Source: Sternotherus odoratus
Lineage: Eukaryota; Chordata; Testudines; Kinosternidae
Assembly: GCA_032164245.1 (NCBI GenBank)
Contig: JAVMKO010000003.1
Span: forward strand, 91,139,890-91,203,889
DNA length: 64,000 bases
Direction: 5' to 3'
This document shows, in pieces, positions 23,521 to 35,535 of the stretch. The first letter of the stretch is position 1. Each line of letters starts with the position of its first letter. The notes beneath the pieces are model-generated. The model was not told the origin of the DNA, made no database searches, and worked only from the letters and a program-made list of their open reading frames with translations. The translations under genes and the position numbers were made by a program.

Positions 23521-24033
23521 CAGGGGTCTCAAACATGCGGCCCGGGGGCCACATGCGGCCCGCAAAGCCCTTCCCTGCGGCCCGCCAAGCTTCCTGGCGC
23601 CCCCCCCCCCGGTCCCCCCATAGCAGTTTGCAGGATGGAGGGGCCAGAAGTGGAGGCTTCTCTGCTGCCTGGCTGGGCCGCGTGTGTTTCTAGCTCTGGA
23701 CTTCCTAGATTGCTCTTGCTTTGTTTGCCAAACAGCTGTTGGTGGTGCCTAGTGCTTTCCAGGAGGGAATGGGGAGCTGCATGCTCAGAGGAGGAGGTGG
23801 GGCAGGGGTGGGACCTCTTGGAAGGGGTGGAGTGGGGGCAGAGCCGGGGCAGCAAGGGCGGGGTGTGTGTCAGTGGTGCGGCCCTCGGGCCAGTGCACTA
23901 GTCCTCATGGAAGGGGTGGAGTGGGGGCACAGCCGGGGCAGCGAGGGTGTGTGTGTGTGTCAGTGGTGCGGCCCTCGAGCCAGTGCACTAGTCCTCATGC
24001 GGCCCTCGTGGTCATTTGAGTTTGAGACCCCTG
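23521..24033. mobile_element. hAT MITE with perfect 8-bp target duplication
   Basis: It starts CAGGGGTCTCAAACATGCGG and ends TTTGAGTTTGAGACCCCTG, an inverted repeat pair. CTGTAAAC flanks it at 23513-23520 and 24034-24041. An internal tandem repeat (GGAAGGGGTGGAGTGGGGGC) is present twice at about 23820-24000. No transposase. Confidence 0.88.
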
Positions 24034-24429
24034 CTGTAAACTCATCCAAGAGCCCATTCAAAATTATCTGTAAGACTAGATGACTCAGAAGATTAGTAAC
24101 AACAAAACGTTTAGGTTACTGATTAGAATCCAGTTGAAGCTGGTAGCACCAGAAGTAATTACTAAGTAAGCTACTTAAATTGAGTTGGTCAGTCCACACT
24201 GTGATAGACAATCACTACAATTTAATCTGACTACATATTTTCCGAGGAACAATGCCCACTAGAAGAATTTTCCTATATAAAATTTGCATACCCCTATAAT
24301 TATGAGGAAATGGGGAATGTGAATGAAAATTTTTTGCTTTGCACTCTTACGCTTTTCCATAATATTGTTTGGTGCTTAGATATCAAGCATATTTTAATAC
24401 CTAAGCTAAACAGACTTGCCACCCTTGAA

Positions 24430-24650
24430 AGGCTCTGTGACCATATGGATAGGGCACTTAAATGGGAGTCAGGAGACTTGGATTCTATTCTGTTTGACAG
24501 TTATTAATGTGGTCTTTGGCAAGCCACTTAACTTTGTGCGTCAATTTTCCACATCTAGAAAATGGAGATAATTATACTTACCTTCCTTTGTAAACTGCTT
24601 TGAGATCCTCAGACGAGAAATGCAATGTACTAAGTGTTAAATATAATGTA
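24430..24650 (+). repeat. MIR-like SINE
   Basis: The text GGGAGTCAGGAGACTTGGAT, then GGCAAGCCACTTAACTTTG, CACATCTAGAAAATGGAGAT and CTGCTTTGAGATCC follows most of the MIR consensus in order. Confidence 0.75.
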
Positions 24651-25806
24651 TTTTTTTCTTGGTGGTTTCAGCAAGACAGTTCAAAGACCAATGGGCTTTA
24701 AAACTGAATTGCTCTAAAGCCAAATTGAGTTGGTTCTTCAAATGAGATTGTCCCTCTATCTGAGGGAAGTATCAGGAAGCAAGTATTGCCACAGACTGCA
24801 ATATACCTGGTTCTGTGTACAAGGAACCTCAAACCCCAAGGCTGTCAATTCATCACATTTCACAAACAAGGAATTTACACACCCACTTTAAAAGTAAAAA
24901 AGGCTTTGCTAAGTGGTCAACACCATTCCCTTCATATTGCACACTGGGCCAGGGGACAATAACTCTTCTCCCTGTACCTGAAAAGCTGATGATGGCCCCA
25001 CTTGCAATTCTGTAAACATTGTCCATCAGTACATTTTCAGCTGCATCTATCTCCACTTCTCAAATGAAGCTGCATCAGTTTGCCCCTTCTTTTCTTTTAA
25101 AGATACAAAAACCAGGATAACGGGTTTCTTACTTTCCAGGCCAAATTCTCAGAATAGGTTTATTGGTCCTAGAAATATCTGCCATAGTGCTTCTATACCC
25201 TGTATTTCACAAAATATTGGACCTTAAAAACAGATGTTGCTTAAGCCAAGAAAATATCAAACTTGAGAGCTAGGAAGAGAAAATCTGATAATTTAGATAG
25301 TTGTAGCTCAATTTGAGAACGTGAACAGTTGCAGCTTCTGACAGTAGCGTGTAAGGCCTTTTAGACTTCACTGGGAAAGGAACCATTGGAGAGGTAAAAA
25401 ATATTACAATTTAAGTTTTATGAAGCTATCACAAAGTTGCACATAGTCGATATTTCATGACAACATTTAAATAAGTTATGTAAACACCCAATCCTTAAAA
25501 ACTGTAATTGGAATAAACTGTCATTTCTCCTACCATGCTTCACTTCTAAATAACCAGTCCAAATTTCTCAATCGAGACTGTCGTGTTAGAGATAAATTCT
25601 TTACACTCATTTAAAAGCTGGTATTCTGAGTTGCTTTCACATAGTGTACAGAAGTGATCCTAGTAGCTATGAGGACAGTAGCCACTAAAATCACTTTGGA
25701 ATTGGCATAATGACAGAGAGGTGCTAATGTCATTAGAATAAAGCAATTTTAAAGGTACAGCATCTCATGTACCACCAGGACTAGAAATGAATGTGATACT
25801 GTACAT

Positions 25807-26287
25807 CAGAGGTGGGCTAACTACGGCCCGAAAGACCATCCTGTCCGGCTCCTGAGCTCCCAGCCACGGAGGTTAGCCCATGTCCCCTCCCTCACCATCC
25901 CCTCTTCCCCACAGTTACACTGCCGTGCAGATAACACTCTGGGCAGCAGGGCTGCATGCTCCTGCAGGGCGGCGTGTCTGTCTCCAGCCGAGCAGCACGG
26001 CTGACACACATGCCGCTCGGAGCAGCATGTTAAGGGGCCTGGGGCTTGGATAAGGGGCAGAGGGGTCAGATAAGGGGCAATGGGTCCCACAGGGCAGTCA
26101 GAGGATAGGGAGCAGGTGGGTTTGGATGGGTCAGAGGTTCTGAGGAGGGCAGTCAGGGGGTGGAAAGTGGGAGGGCGTCGGATAGGGGTCAGGCTGTTTA
26201 GGGAGGCACAACCTTCCTTTACCCAGTGCTCCATACAGTTTTGTAATCCTGATGTGGCCCTCGGGCCAGAAAGTTCACCCACCCTCG
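25807..26287. mobile_element. hAT MITE
   Basis: The start CAGAGGTGGGCTAACTACGG and the end CCAGAAAGTTCACCCACCC are inverted repeats. The flanks CTGTACAT (25799-25806) and CTGTAGAT (26288-26295) are an 8-bp duplication with one change. No transposase. Confidence 0.82.
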
Positions 26288-26295
26288 CTGTAGAT

Positions 26296-27205
26296 AAAAT
26301 TCAATGCTGCTAAAGTAATGCACATTAGAAAACATAATCCCAACTATACATACAAAATTACAGAGTCTCAGTTAGCTGTAACCAAACAAGAAAGAGCTCT
26401 TGGAGTCATCATGGATAATTCTCTGAAAACACTGCTCAATGTACAGCGGCAGTCAAAAAAGCTAATAGAATCTTAGCAACCATTATGGAATGGTCAGAAA
26501 ATAAGACAGAAAATATCATAATGCTACTGTAAAAATCCATGGTACACCCACTACTTGAACACTGTGTGCAGTTCTGGTTGCCCCATCTCAAAAAAGATAT
26601 TAGAAATGGAAAAAGTACACAGAAGAGTAACAAAAGTTATTGGGGAGGGTGTACAGAATAGTTTCCATATGGAGAGATTAAAAAGACTGCAACTTTTTAG
26701 TTTAGACTGATATATATGATATAATATATAGGATATAAAATCACAAGTGGTATGGAGATAGTGAAGAAGGAAGTGTTATTTATCCCTTCAATAGAACCAG
26801 GGGTCACCCAGTGAAAGTAAAAGGCAGCAGGTTTAAAACAAAACACAAGGAAGTACCACTTCACACAATGCAGTCAACCTACGGAACTCATTGCCAGGGG
26901 ATCTTGCAGAGGTCAAAAGCATAACTGGGTAAAAAAAATAATTAGATAAATATATGGAGGATAGATCCCTCAACAGCTATTAGCAAGATGGTCAGGGACG
27001 TAATCCCAATACTCTGGGTGTCCCTAAGCCTCTGACGGCCAGAAGTTGGGACTGGATGACAAGGGATACATTGGTAATTGCCCTGTTCCCTTCATTTCCT
27101 CTGAAGCATCTGGCACCAGCCACTGTTGGAAGCCAGGATACTGGGCCACATGGACCATTAATCTGAGCCAGTATGGCCATTCCTATGTTCTCATGATATC
27201 CTCTT
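26296..27205 (+). mobile_element. CR1 LINE 3' part
   Basis: The text CAACTATACATACAAAATTA, GAAAGAGCTCTTGGAGTCAT and the end GAGCCAGTATGGCCATTCCT are the ORF2 C-terminal part and 3' end of CR1. Stops break the frame. It directly abuts the hAT at 25807-26287, which shows that the hAT inserted into this CR1 or at its truncated end. Confidence 0.9.
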
Positions 27206-28442
27206 CCATACTGTATTACAAAGATTAACTGCTTTTGTTTCTAACCCTGGTGGCTAGCAAGATATTGGAACCAGTCAGTCACTGATCCCTGAGATCAGCA
27301 CTGTAGTTTGGCTTAGACCATGGATTCATAGCAAGTATCAGACCTGGGACCAATTTAGTTTTCAACATATATACAAAAATTCAGAGCATGATAAATACCA
27401 TCTGCCAAAGTATCAGATTCTCCTTATGTGTGACAGCTGGGTACTTGGAGATGGAGCTTGGACTAACATGTGTACATCCATCAAATTTAAATCACTATAA
27501 TGGTAGGATGTCCCTGCAACGCCAACAGACAAATAAATTAAACCAGGTTTCACTTAAATAAAAGTATTCTAACCAAAGCTACCCTAGTTTCATATAACAA
27601 TTTATTTGACTGCAGAGGTCAGTGCCAGTAATAGCTGAAGAGGCCATATGGGAGCATCGTGTTCAGGGAATAATCTCGCATCCAGTGTCTCTCCTCCTCA
27701 GCCTGGTGTCATCCCAACCCCATGGTCCTCAAAGATGAATAGCTGCGGGTCTTGAATCAGTTACACACAGGCGCTTTAAATTACCCTGCCCCTTCGTCCT
27801 CCTTCCTCCCCCCCATATGTTTATTTTGCAGGAACGAGGGGAAACGTTTCCAAGTTTAATCCAGGGCTGAAATACACAAAAGCTCCAGCTGCAGGCGAGG
27901 GGCGCACAGAGGGGCAGAGACCCCAGATAGTCACCCGCCGTACCCACTCCGGGGCAAACTGGATTCTAGTCGGCGCCGCCCAGCCCCTCCCCAGGGGGGC
28001 AGCTAAGGCGAGGCGCTGGGGCGACAACCGGGGAATCCCCGCCGGAGAGATGGATGGGGGGGGGGGGAGAATCTCCCCCGGGGCAGAGCGTTGTGCGGGG
28101 CGAGGGGGTCCGAGCAGGCGCTTGGGGGATGGGGGCGAGAGATTCCGCAGCAGCCGGGCAGGGTTGCAAACGGCGTGATCCAGGCGGGGAGACGGGACCA
28201 GCCGGCCCTTTGCGGCTCCCGGGGGCAGAAGGGACGGAGGCGGGGAGGGGCCGTTATTGTCTCCACTCACTCGCGGGGCAGCGCCCCCCCCCCCCTTGCG
28301 GAGACTCTGCGGCCGGGGCCGGCGGGCCAAATTCACGCGTGAGGCGGGGTCGGAACTCGCCTCCGCCCGGACACGGAACCCCCCGGCCGCGCGCCCCTCC
28401 CGGGCCAGAGCGGGGCGAGGGCGCTGGCGGAGCCGGACCTAC

Positions 28443-28630
28443 CTGCTGGGACAAGGCGGCGGCGTCGCCCCGGGCCCACGCGTGTTGCGGGGTGCGGCGC
28501 GCTGCGTGCGGCGCTGGGCTCCGCCCGTGGGGGGGGCGGCGGCGCCGTTCGGGTCCCCGGCGCTGGTGGCAGCTCGTCCCCTCCCCCACCCCCCGTGGGG
28601 CTCAGTTCCGGGCCGCCATGTTCTCGGTGG
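28443..28630 (-). other. LATS1: LATS1 exon 1, non-coding 5' UTR (TSS not fixed)
   Basis: A strong splice donor (GCAG|GTAGGTCC on the minus strand) ends at 28443 inside the CpG island upstream of the LATS1 coding exons. The best acceptor for it is at 17353-17351, 162 nt upstream of the start codon. The transcription start is not visible. The upper limit given here is a guess set by the YY1-like motif. There is no TATA box at a suitable place, as expected for a CpG-island promoter. Confidence 0.5.
28612..28622 (-). promoter_or_regulatory. YY1-like motif AACATGGCGGC
   Basis: The minus strand reads AACATGGCGGC, which fits the known YY1 core AANATGGCGGC that often lies just downstream of the start site in CpG-island promoters. 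It is on the coding strand of LATS1, about 170 bases before the exon 1 donor. Binding is inferred from the motif alone. Confidence 0.45.
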
Positions 28631-29232
28631 GTCTGGCGCTGAGGGTTTCCCGGATATGGGCCGTTCCCGGCCTCCTTTGCGCGTATTCCCTGCTGCTCCC
28701 CCCGCCCCCCTGGATTGGAATGTGAGGCGCTCGGAGTCAGCATTCCGGGCCGAGCCCTGCCCGCGCGCGGGGGAGGGAACGGGGCGCGAGCCCCACACGC
28801 GCGCCCTCGTCCTGGCTCTGGCAGCGGCCCGTAGTGTGGCTCCGCCCCCTCCCCTCCTCAGGAAAGGCGCGTTTCTGGTTGGTTGATGCCTGAGGATTCC
28901 GATCCCCTCCCTGCCGCCCCATTCTGAGCGCCGTTGTTTGGTGGAGGTGCGGTGTATGATACTGACCCTTCCATGAATGTGCTACCGGAACAGACCCTCA
29001 GCGGTAGGGTGTGAGAAAGTGCTACCATAGCAAATGTCTACAGGTAGCATTGTCTTGCTTATAGAATGTGTGAAATTCCCATGCTACTTGATTTTTAATC
29101 TCGCATTTACTTCAGACTATTTTCCCAGTTTATAGAGACCATTTTGAATTTTCATCCTATCCTAAGCACTTGGAACCTACCAACTTATCATTCACAAACT
29201 TTCAGTGTACGCTTTATGCCATTAGCTCAATC

Positions 29233-29349
29233 TAGGGTGACCAGATGTCCCGATTTTATAGGGACAGCCCCTGTTTTTTTGGTCTTTTTTATAGGCACCT
29301 ATTACCCATCTCCCTCCTCATTTTTCACACTTGCTGTCTGGTCATCCTA
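29233..29349. mobile_element. TAGGGTGACC MITE, copy 1
   Basis: It begins TAGGGTGACCAGATGTCCCG and ends TGCTGTCTGGTCATCCTA, an inverted repeat pair. The flanks GCTCAATC and TCTCTATC match at 6 of 8 bases, so the 8-bp duplication is old. Confidence 0.7.
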
Positions 29350-30110
29350 TCTCTATCATGTGGATTGCCACGGACACGGAGGGGTGAAAAAAAATGAAGG
29401 CCTGTTATTTACCAGGGTGCATGTGGCAATAGACTATATTGGTAAGGGATGCAAGGAGAGTATGGGTCACGAGAACTGCAGACACACCCACCCACACACA
29501 GAACTAAAATCAATCAATTAAAAAGTTTTATTGGGGATAATTACAAGGGTAAGGGAGCAGCGTTTGATTAGCTAATAGACTTAATGAAACTTAAAACACA
29601 CAATGACTAAAAATATCTAACAATATTTATAAACAAAGATACAGCATTTAGTAATAATCGATACTTACAAATACAAACCAATGCATAACGACCGGCAAAC
29701 ATGGAGGCTCTGTTTGAAAACAATGAGCAGAGAGAGAGGCTTCGAGGTGATCAGGCTCGGTTAGGGAAGTACACGGGGTACACAGGATTTGGTTTTCTTT
29801 CTCCTCTCCCTGTCTGCACATGGCAGACAGGTCCATAAGTAGCAACCATGACATCACAGAAGTGTCAGGGGACGGGGCCCAAAACTTGTTTGTGTTCCTT
29901 TCTGATTGGCACAAGCAATGTTTACACCAAGTAGGGGAGCAGGTGCCTCAAAGTCTGGCTTCATCCCCCAAAAGATGAGGAAATGCACATTGTTTTAGAA
30001 TGCGAGCAAAACTGAATGACAAAAGAAGAGGCCAGGGCAATACCGGTATGGGCAAGTTTTACAGAATGCAGACAGGAACTGATCTGAACAAATCATTGAT
30101 TAAGATTTTG
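29350..30110 (-). other. Inserted segment, possible solo LTR
   Basis: This unique block lies between two parts of one CR1. On the minus strand it carries AATAAA at 29532-29527 in the context CCCCAATAAAACTTTTT, about 150 bases from its downstream end. That would fit the R/U5 part of an LTR. No TG...CA ends or target duplication could be fixed, so this is a tentative call. Confidence 0.3.
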
Positions 30111-30289
30111 AATAGAAATATATCCCGAATTAATCCCTTCAGAATCCCACTTTCACAATCCCCTTTCAGCCTGACTGTGCTTCACTCATAACACAGCTGG
30201 AGCTGTTTTCCAGGCAGTTTTACGCCCATCTTATTTTAAATCCATCTAGGTTGCATTTCCATAGTTCATTTATGAGAAGGTCATGGGGT

Positions 30290-30410
30290 TGGGTGAACAG
30301 ACAGCAAGTGTGAAAAATTGGGACAGGGCCTTGGAGGTAATAGGAGCTTATATAAGAAAAAGCCCCAAATATCAGGACTGTCCCTATAAAATTGGGACAT
30401 CTGGTCACCT
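30290..30410. mobile_element. TAGGGTGACC MITE, copy 2
   Basis: The same element as at 29233, in reverse orientation: GGGTGAACAGACAGCAAGTG at the left and GGGACATCTGGTCACC at the right. It is inserted in CR1. Confidence 0.7.
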
Positions 30411-30531
30411 GATGGGAAACAGTATCAAAAGCCTTACTAAAGGCAAGATAGATCATGTCGACCACTTCCTCCACAAGGCTTCTTACCCTGTTAAAAAAAG
30501 CTTTCTAGTTGGTTTTACATGTGAAACTGCT

Positions 30532-30925
30532 TGAATTGGCTACCTCAGGTGGCTTTTTTGGCAAAGTGGGACCTGTTGCTGCTGCAGGTTGCACAGTCTT
30601 ACGGGCAGCATTTTATCACACAGGTAAAAAACTGCTGTCTGTAGGGATATGCTACCTGCAACGCTGCTATCTGTTGAAGCTAATCCCTACAGATAGCAGT
30701 TTCTTGCAACACAGGTATGTCACACTGCTATCTGCTGGAATTGGCTACCTCAGGTGGCCTTTTTGGCAAAGTGGGACCTGTCCCTGCTGCAGGTTGCACG
30801 GTCTTACGGGCAGCATTTTATCACACATATAGGCAAAAAACTGCTGTCTCTAGGGATGTGTACCTGCCTGCTGCAGGTTGCACAGTCCTACGGGCAGCAT
30901 TTTAGCCCACGTACGTGTAAAAAAA
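30532..30925 (+). repeat. Spaced direct duplications (~90 bp unit)
   Basis: The block GAATTGGCTACCTCAGGTGG through ACGGGCAGCATTTTATCACA occurs at about 30532-30621 and 30739-30825. Its last half occurs a third time at about 30866-30910. Between them a piece of the unit (AGGGATATGCTACCTG / ATCCCTACAGATAGCAG) is partly inverted. Confidence 0.8.
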
Positions 30926-31599
30926 ACCCTGGCCTAGGTCACTAAGCAAATAAAAAAAGTTATTAACTCTAATTTAAGGTTTCGTGTGCCAGTACTATAT
31001 TTTGACATTTTTAGAAAGGCTCTTTCTATAAGCCTATAATATATAACTAAACTATTGTATGTACAGTAAATAAGGTTTCTAAATGTTCAAGAAGCTTCAT
31101 TTAAAATGATGCTGTGGAAGAAGACTGCGGCTTGGCTGTCTCTATAACGAAAAGTCCCAGAGCAATGGGTGCTCAGAATACTTTTTTAAAGACGCATGTT
31201 CCAAAGTTCAGATGTAAGTAACTCTCTGGTTCCAAATGTCTGTTGGCCTCTTTCCTACCAAAGTTCCATAATTTTTGGAGTCCAAGCTGTCCTTTGCCTC
31301 GATGCCATGATGGACACCTGACCGCCATTATGGAAAATGGGGTTACCTGCCCAGAACACTTTAAAATGACAGTAAATGTAATAACTAACAGCTAAAGGTG
31401 CATAGAATGTTGTGCTAAACGTCAAAAGGACTATATTGAGAATTAAATGAACAAAAAACATGCAACAATTCTGGTCTGGGGTAGCAATGTATGACTGGGG
31501 GATACCTCTGACACAATTTGCTATATATGTCAAAAGGCATCAGCCTGAGACCAGAGCATGAGACAGTTCAGAGGTAGGAAACCATTATGGATGAATGAT

Positions 31600-31712
31600 G
31601 CTAGTGTGGACAGGCTCCCAGCGCTGGGAGCCATGCTCCGAGCAAATCCCCTCGTGAAGGTGGCATTCCTGCTGCTGCGCTTTGAAATTTAAAGTGTAGC
31701 CAAGCCCATAGC
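31600..31712. mobile_element. Possible Harbinger MITE fragment
   Basis: The text GCTAGTGTGGACAGGCTCCC and TTAAAGTGTAGCCAAGCCC resembles the ends of turtle Harbinger MITEs. No target duplication was confirmed. Confidence 0.35.
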
Positions 31713-32879
31713 CTCAGTAACTTAGACAAAGAAAAGCTGCATTGGGTAGGCATTGGGATGTCTGTGCCTTTAAGAACCCAGCCATGGCAAGCCAATGCTG
31801 AAAGGTACTGTCTGAAATAAAAAAAGCCCCATCTGCCCCTCCTCCCCCACCTATTTCTGCAAATACTGGTGTCTCAGTCCCACTGGGGCAACTGCAGCCC
31901 CCCGGTGCCCCTGCCTGTGCTGGATTTTGCCCTCTGTCACCCTCTGCCAGCACCTCACTCCGGGGCTTAACTCCTCCCTCTCCCCCCGGACCCCTGATTT
32001 TGCCCATTAGCCCCTTTTTTTTGCTAATCCTTTCTCCAGCTGCTTGACCCATCTTGACCAGTCCATTTCCACGGCCTGCTCAGACCCCGGCCACCCATTT
32101 CCTCCATTTTGCCCCCTTTGCCACTTTTTAAGCTCTGTAAACAGCAGTCAGTAGAATCTTATAGCTAATAAAGGCGGGGAGAAGGGCAGTGGCTTCAGAT
32201 GTTACTGAGCATGCTCAGTACACCCAAAGTAGCACATTCATAGAAGGAGCAGTATAATACCAGACTAAGAATCGGGTGTTGCGAGGCCAGGGTGGCCGCG
32301 TTCTTATCAGCACAGCTCCAGGCAGGAAGTGGAGTCATTTTGCACCCCTCACCCCTGCCTGTCATGGTTTGCGGCTGCCCGCATTGACCCCGTCATCTGT
32401 CTCTCAAACACCACTGAAATTCCACTGCGGTGCAAATTTCATGCCCCATATGAACCCCGTTCAGAGGCTCCATCGCCTTGGTGGTCAAGCCAACCCGGGC
32501 TGGCACTGAGTGGGGTCGGAAGCACGATAGATAACCAAATGTCACTTTCGCTGCGGACCCCACACATCCTCTACCATAAATCCCTCACCCCACACTTGTT
32601 CCTAACTGGCAGCATGAGGGCCGACGGCCAGATGGTGGATTAAACAAATCTTTAACAATAGATGGGGCACATTTTGTTACAAGCTTTGCTACGCTTTCCT
32701 CTCTACCAGCACTGCCGGAGCACTCTGGCAGACAACTGGTAATTATGGTTAAAGTTAAGATTTTGTCGTGGTTATTTTTAGTAAAAGTTAGGTCTCTGGT
32801 AATACACAAAAATTCATGGGAGCCGTGTCCTGTCCTTGACTGTTACTAAGAATAACGGAAGGAGGGGGTGAAGAGAGCG

Positions 32880-33240
32880 AATGACAGTTGGAGTTCCATG
32901 GGAGAGAATAAGAGCCCAAGCCCTAATGCAAGAGGGACTGATAGCACCACTACAACAGGGGGGCACACAGCCCCGGCTGAAGCCAAGGGTTAGGGGCATA
33001 CAGCTCCAGCCAAAGCCGCAGGGCAGAGGCACAAAGCCAGGTGGGGGGGGGGGGGGGGAGAAGCACAGGGGGAGCTATGGGGGAGGAGGAGCTCCAGCAC
33101 CCTCTGAAGCTACTGGTTAGGAACACACATCCCCAACTCTGGCCACAGCAATGGGAGTGCAGGGGTGGGGGGCACAGCCTCAGCTCCTGCCCCAGCTGGG
33201 GGGGGGGGGGGAGGGGGCTACAGCCCTGGCTGCAGCCAAA
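32880..33240. repeat. Degenerate GC-rich repeat with poly-G runs
   Basis: Short variants of ACAGCCCCGGCTGAAGCC recur about every 40-100 bases, and two long poly-G tracts lie at about 33041-33059 and 33199-33211. No ends were identified. The open frames on both strands here are by-products. Confidence 0.5.
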
Positions 33241-33441
33241 GCAATTACAGAATTGTGGCCAAATCATATCCTTTACCATGGTAGAAGAGTAGATGTAAAT
33301 ATGCCTGAAACAATATGCATGGTGCAATTACCTTATATGTTGATCATCTTTGCGTGAGACCAGTGAATAACTGAGTGCCAAGGCTAAAGTGCATAACATT
33401 GATGCCCAATGTCGTCGGCCCATTTCGTGAGGGGGGTTGTA

Positions 33442-33793
33442 CAGGACCATCCCTAGCTATTCTGGTGCCCTATGCAGCCCCCACGCGGGGAGGGGGAGGG
33501 AGGCCCTCTGTGTGTGGGAGTGGGAAGATGGGCTGCAGTCCTCTGCGGGGCTGGTTTGGGGAGCAGGAAGGGATCCACCCCCCAGCACTCATCAGCCACC
33601 ACAGGTGAGTGCAGGCCTGACCCTGCTGCAGAGCTAAGGGGAGTGGAGGCAGGGTGAGGCAGAGCAGGGGCGGGGGCCTTGGGGAAGAGCTGGAGCAGCC
33701 CATAGCTGCGCAGGGCACCAGGAAATTTAGTGCCCCAAATTTCCTGGTGCCCTACACAGTTGCATACTTTGCGTATGGGTAAGGACAGCGCTG
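33442..33793. mobile_element. hAT MITE with perfect 8-bp duplication
   Basis: It starts CAGGACCATCCCTAGC and ends GGGTAAGGACAGCGCTG. GGGTTGTA flanks it at 33434-33441 and 33794-33801. A hairpin (GGGCACCAGGAAATTT with its complement) lies at about 33714-33754. A related partial copy is at 34028. Confidence 0.8.
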
Positions 33794-34027
33794 GGGTTGT
33801 AGCACATTTTTACTTTAGTCGCTGTCTTTGTAGGACGGTAATGATATGTGAAAGTTTTATCCAACGTGATGCCTAGATAGACAGAGTATGGATCATGGTT
33901 TATTTGCTGACTATTGAAAACTACATACATTTCTGCCAGCTTGTGCATGATGCAAGTGGAAGGCACTCAACACAGTCTGTCTTCTACTTGGTATCAGGCA
34001 CCCACAGACAACAATAATGAGCCATAG

Positions 34028-34250
34028 CTGCAGGGCCATCCCTAGCTACTTTAGGGCCCTATACAGCCCCTCCACAGCGGAGCTAGCCCTAGGCCTCTGC
34101 TGGGGGGGGGGGGAACCCTCCATGGGGAGAGGGAGTTGGGGGGCTAGCCCCAGTCTTGGAGGGGGGGGTGGAGATGGCTTGTGGGGTGGGGGAAATCTCA
34201 CACACACACACACACACACCCCCTCACCTGTGGTGCTGCTGGGGCCAGGT
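34028..34250. mobile_element. Partial relative of the 33442 MITE
   Basis: The text CAGGGCCATCCCTAGCTAC followed by GGGCCCTATACAGCCCC matches the start of the element at 33442. A (CA)n tract lies at 34200-34219. The right end is not clear. Confidence 0.6.
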
Positions 34251-34585
34251 TGCTGCACTTCCCATGGACTGATTGGACTGCAGTGGGATTAGAGGGTGCT
34301 CTACACATCTGAGAAGTCAAACTATTAGAGCATAACAATGAAGGTCTCAATCCCACAAGCTAATTTGTGCGGGCGGCCCAGGATTCCAGTGTGGAACCAC
34401 ACTGTGGAACCTTAAAGTGGGTGTGCTGCATATTAAGATCAACTTCTATCAGTCAATTGCAACACCAAACTAAGCCAAAAATAAGTTGTTTAGCCTCCGG
34501 TAAGATGGCCATTCAAACTTATCTTTCACTTTATAATAAAAGCTAAGGCATAAGAACAAGCAAATAAAATTCAGATGGAAAAATA

Positions 34586-34591
34586 TTTATT
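34586..34591 (-). terminator. NUP43: Candidate NUP43 poly(A) signal AATAAA
   Basis: AATAAA on the minus strand lies about 945 nt after the NUP43 stop codon. Another at 35232-35227 would give a shorter 3' UTR of about 300 nt. Sequence alone does not say which is used. Confidence 0.45.
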
Positions 34592-35535
34592 AAAAACATT
34601 GGAGAAAGGGCTCCTTGTTACAAAAACTAGACATAATATTGAAAAATTAGGTGTTTTTATGATAGCTGTTGGACAACGCTGAGTAAGTACACCATTAATT
34701 TTGACAAAACTCATGACTAAAGCTTTGTCAAAAACTGTTTATCGTATGAACTTGATCTTAACACTGGTCAGAGGTCTGTCCAGCACCCATAAAAAACTTG
34801 TAAACCTAATTTTTTCTACTAATCAAAAGTGTACAGGCACAATGTCCACATCAAATTGTAACGTGCCCAAACCAGTGTTAGCATTGTCTTAGATTACTAC
34901 AGCTTCAAGATTTTTAGACTCTTATGGAACTTTTCACCATTCGCCATTTAAACAATAGTTTTTGCATTTCACTTAACTGTGTTTCCCATTCTAGTAGTTA
35001 TGCACCGCATTTCTAATAGTGCATGGGGATGTTTAAATATAAAAATTACAAATTAAAAAAAGTAGAAATATTTCTATCAATCTTCTTTAAAAGAACCTAA
35101 GAATCCTAAGTTTTGGCCCTGAATGAATACTTCAGTGTTATTACAATAGCATGAACATGATGGGAGTTCAAGTATTTCATACTTTTTTAAAGCTATCATA
35201 ACACCCTTAGAATATTTAAAATACAATTTATTTCCATACTGATTGTTTTTTTGCTTGCCAAATAAGAAATGCAAGAGACAGTGGGGAATAAAGAAGGGTG
35301 CACTATATAACATATGGTAACACCTATTTCATTCACTGGATGCATAAGCATCAATGGCAATGGAACAGTTCTTAAGAGCCTTACGTAGCTTGTTTTCCCT
35401 CTGCTATGTTAAAGGCCCCTATGTTACCAGGCTTCTGTAAAAGATTTCATTTTTTTAAAAAAGTGATTCCTCACCACCTTTTCTGCTAGTTCTCAAGATG
35501 GTTAAGCTACTTAAGAGTGTCCATTTACAGTATAT

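Larger units (their letters stand above)
17351..28442 (-). other. LATS1 intron 1
   Basis: This 11-kb intron contains MIR and Penelope-like fragments (18.0-18.4 kb), a CR1 fragment (18973-19206), the pogo/Tigger-like element with palindromic GC cargo (19275-20375), a GC-rich hAT (20486-21549), a foldback at 21947-21986, two further hAT MITEs (23521-24033, 25807-26287), a MIR (24430-24650) and a CR1 (26296-27205). Stretches 22030-23510 and 24660-25800 show nothing I can name. Confidence 0.8.
27880..28930. promoter_or_regulatory. LATS1: CpG island, LATS1 promoter region
   Basis: This is about 1 kb of very GC-rich, CpG-dense DNA in otherwise AT-rich surroundings. It holds the donor of LATS1 exon 1. 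Open frames seen here in several frames on both strands (for example 28054-28725 plus) are what GC-rich DNA gives by chance, because stop codons are rare in it. They show no recognised domain. Confidence 0.8.
29105..30500 (-). mobile_element. CR1 LINE fragment, broken by later insertions
   Basis: On the plus strand the left part (ACCAACTTATCATTCACAAAC, GTACGCTTTATGCCATTAGC) and the right part (CATTTCCATAGTTCATTTATG, AGTATCAAAAGCCTTACTAA) belong to one CR1 in reverse. MITE copies at 29233-29349 and 30290-30410 and a foreign segment at about 29350-30110 separate the parts. Confidence 0.7.
28700..34560. other. LATS1-NUP43 intergenic region
   Basis: It holds CR1 pieces broken by two MITEs and a possible LTR (29105-30500), a spaced duplication (30532-30925), a possible Harbinger MITE (31600-31712), GC/poly-G-rich degenerate repeats (32880-33240) and two related hAT MITEs (33442-33793, 34028-34250). 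No coding exon was recognised. Confidence 0.75.

Noticed and set aside
27821..28886. Several 110-223 codon frames around the LATS1 promoter, including one with ATG in GCCGCCATGTT
   Set aside because: The ATG context is good, but the frame is low-complexity and is explained by the island. The same bases fit a YY1 site on the other strand.
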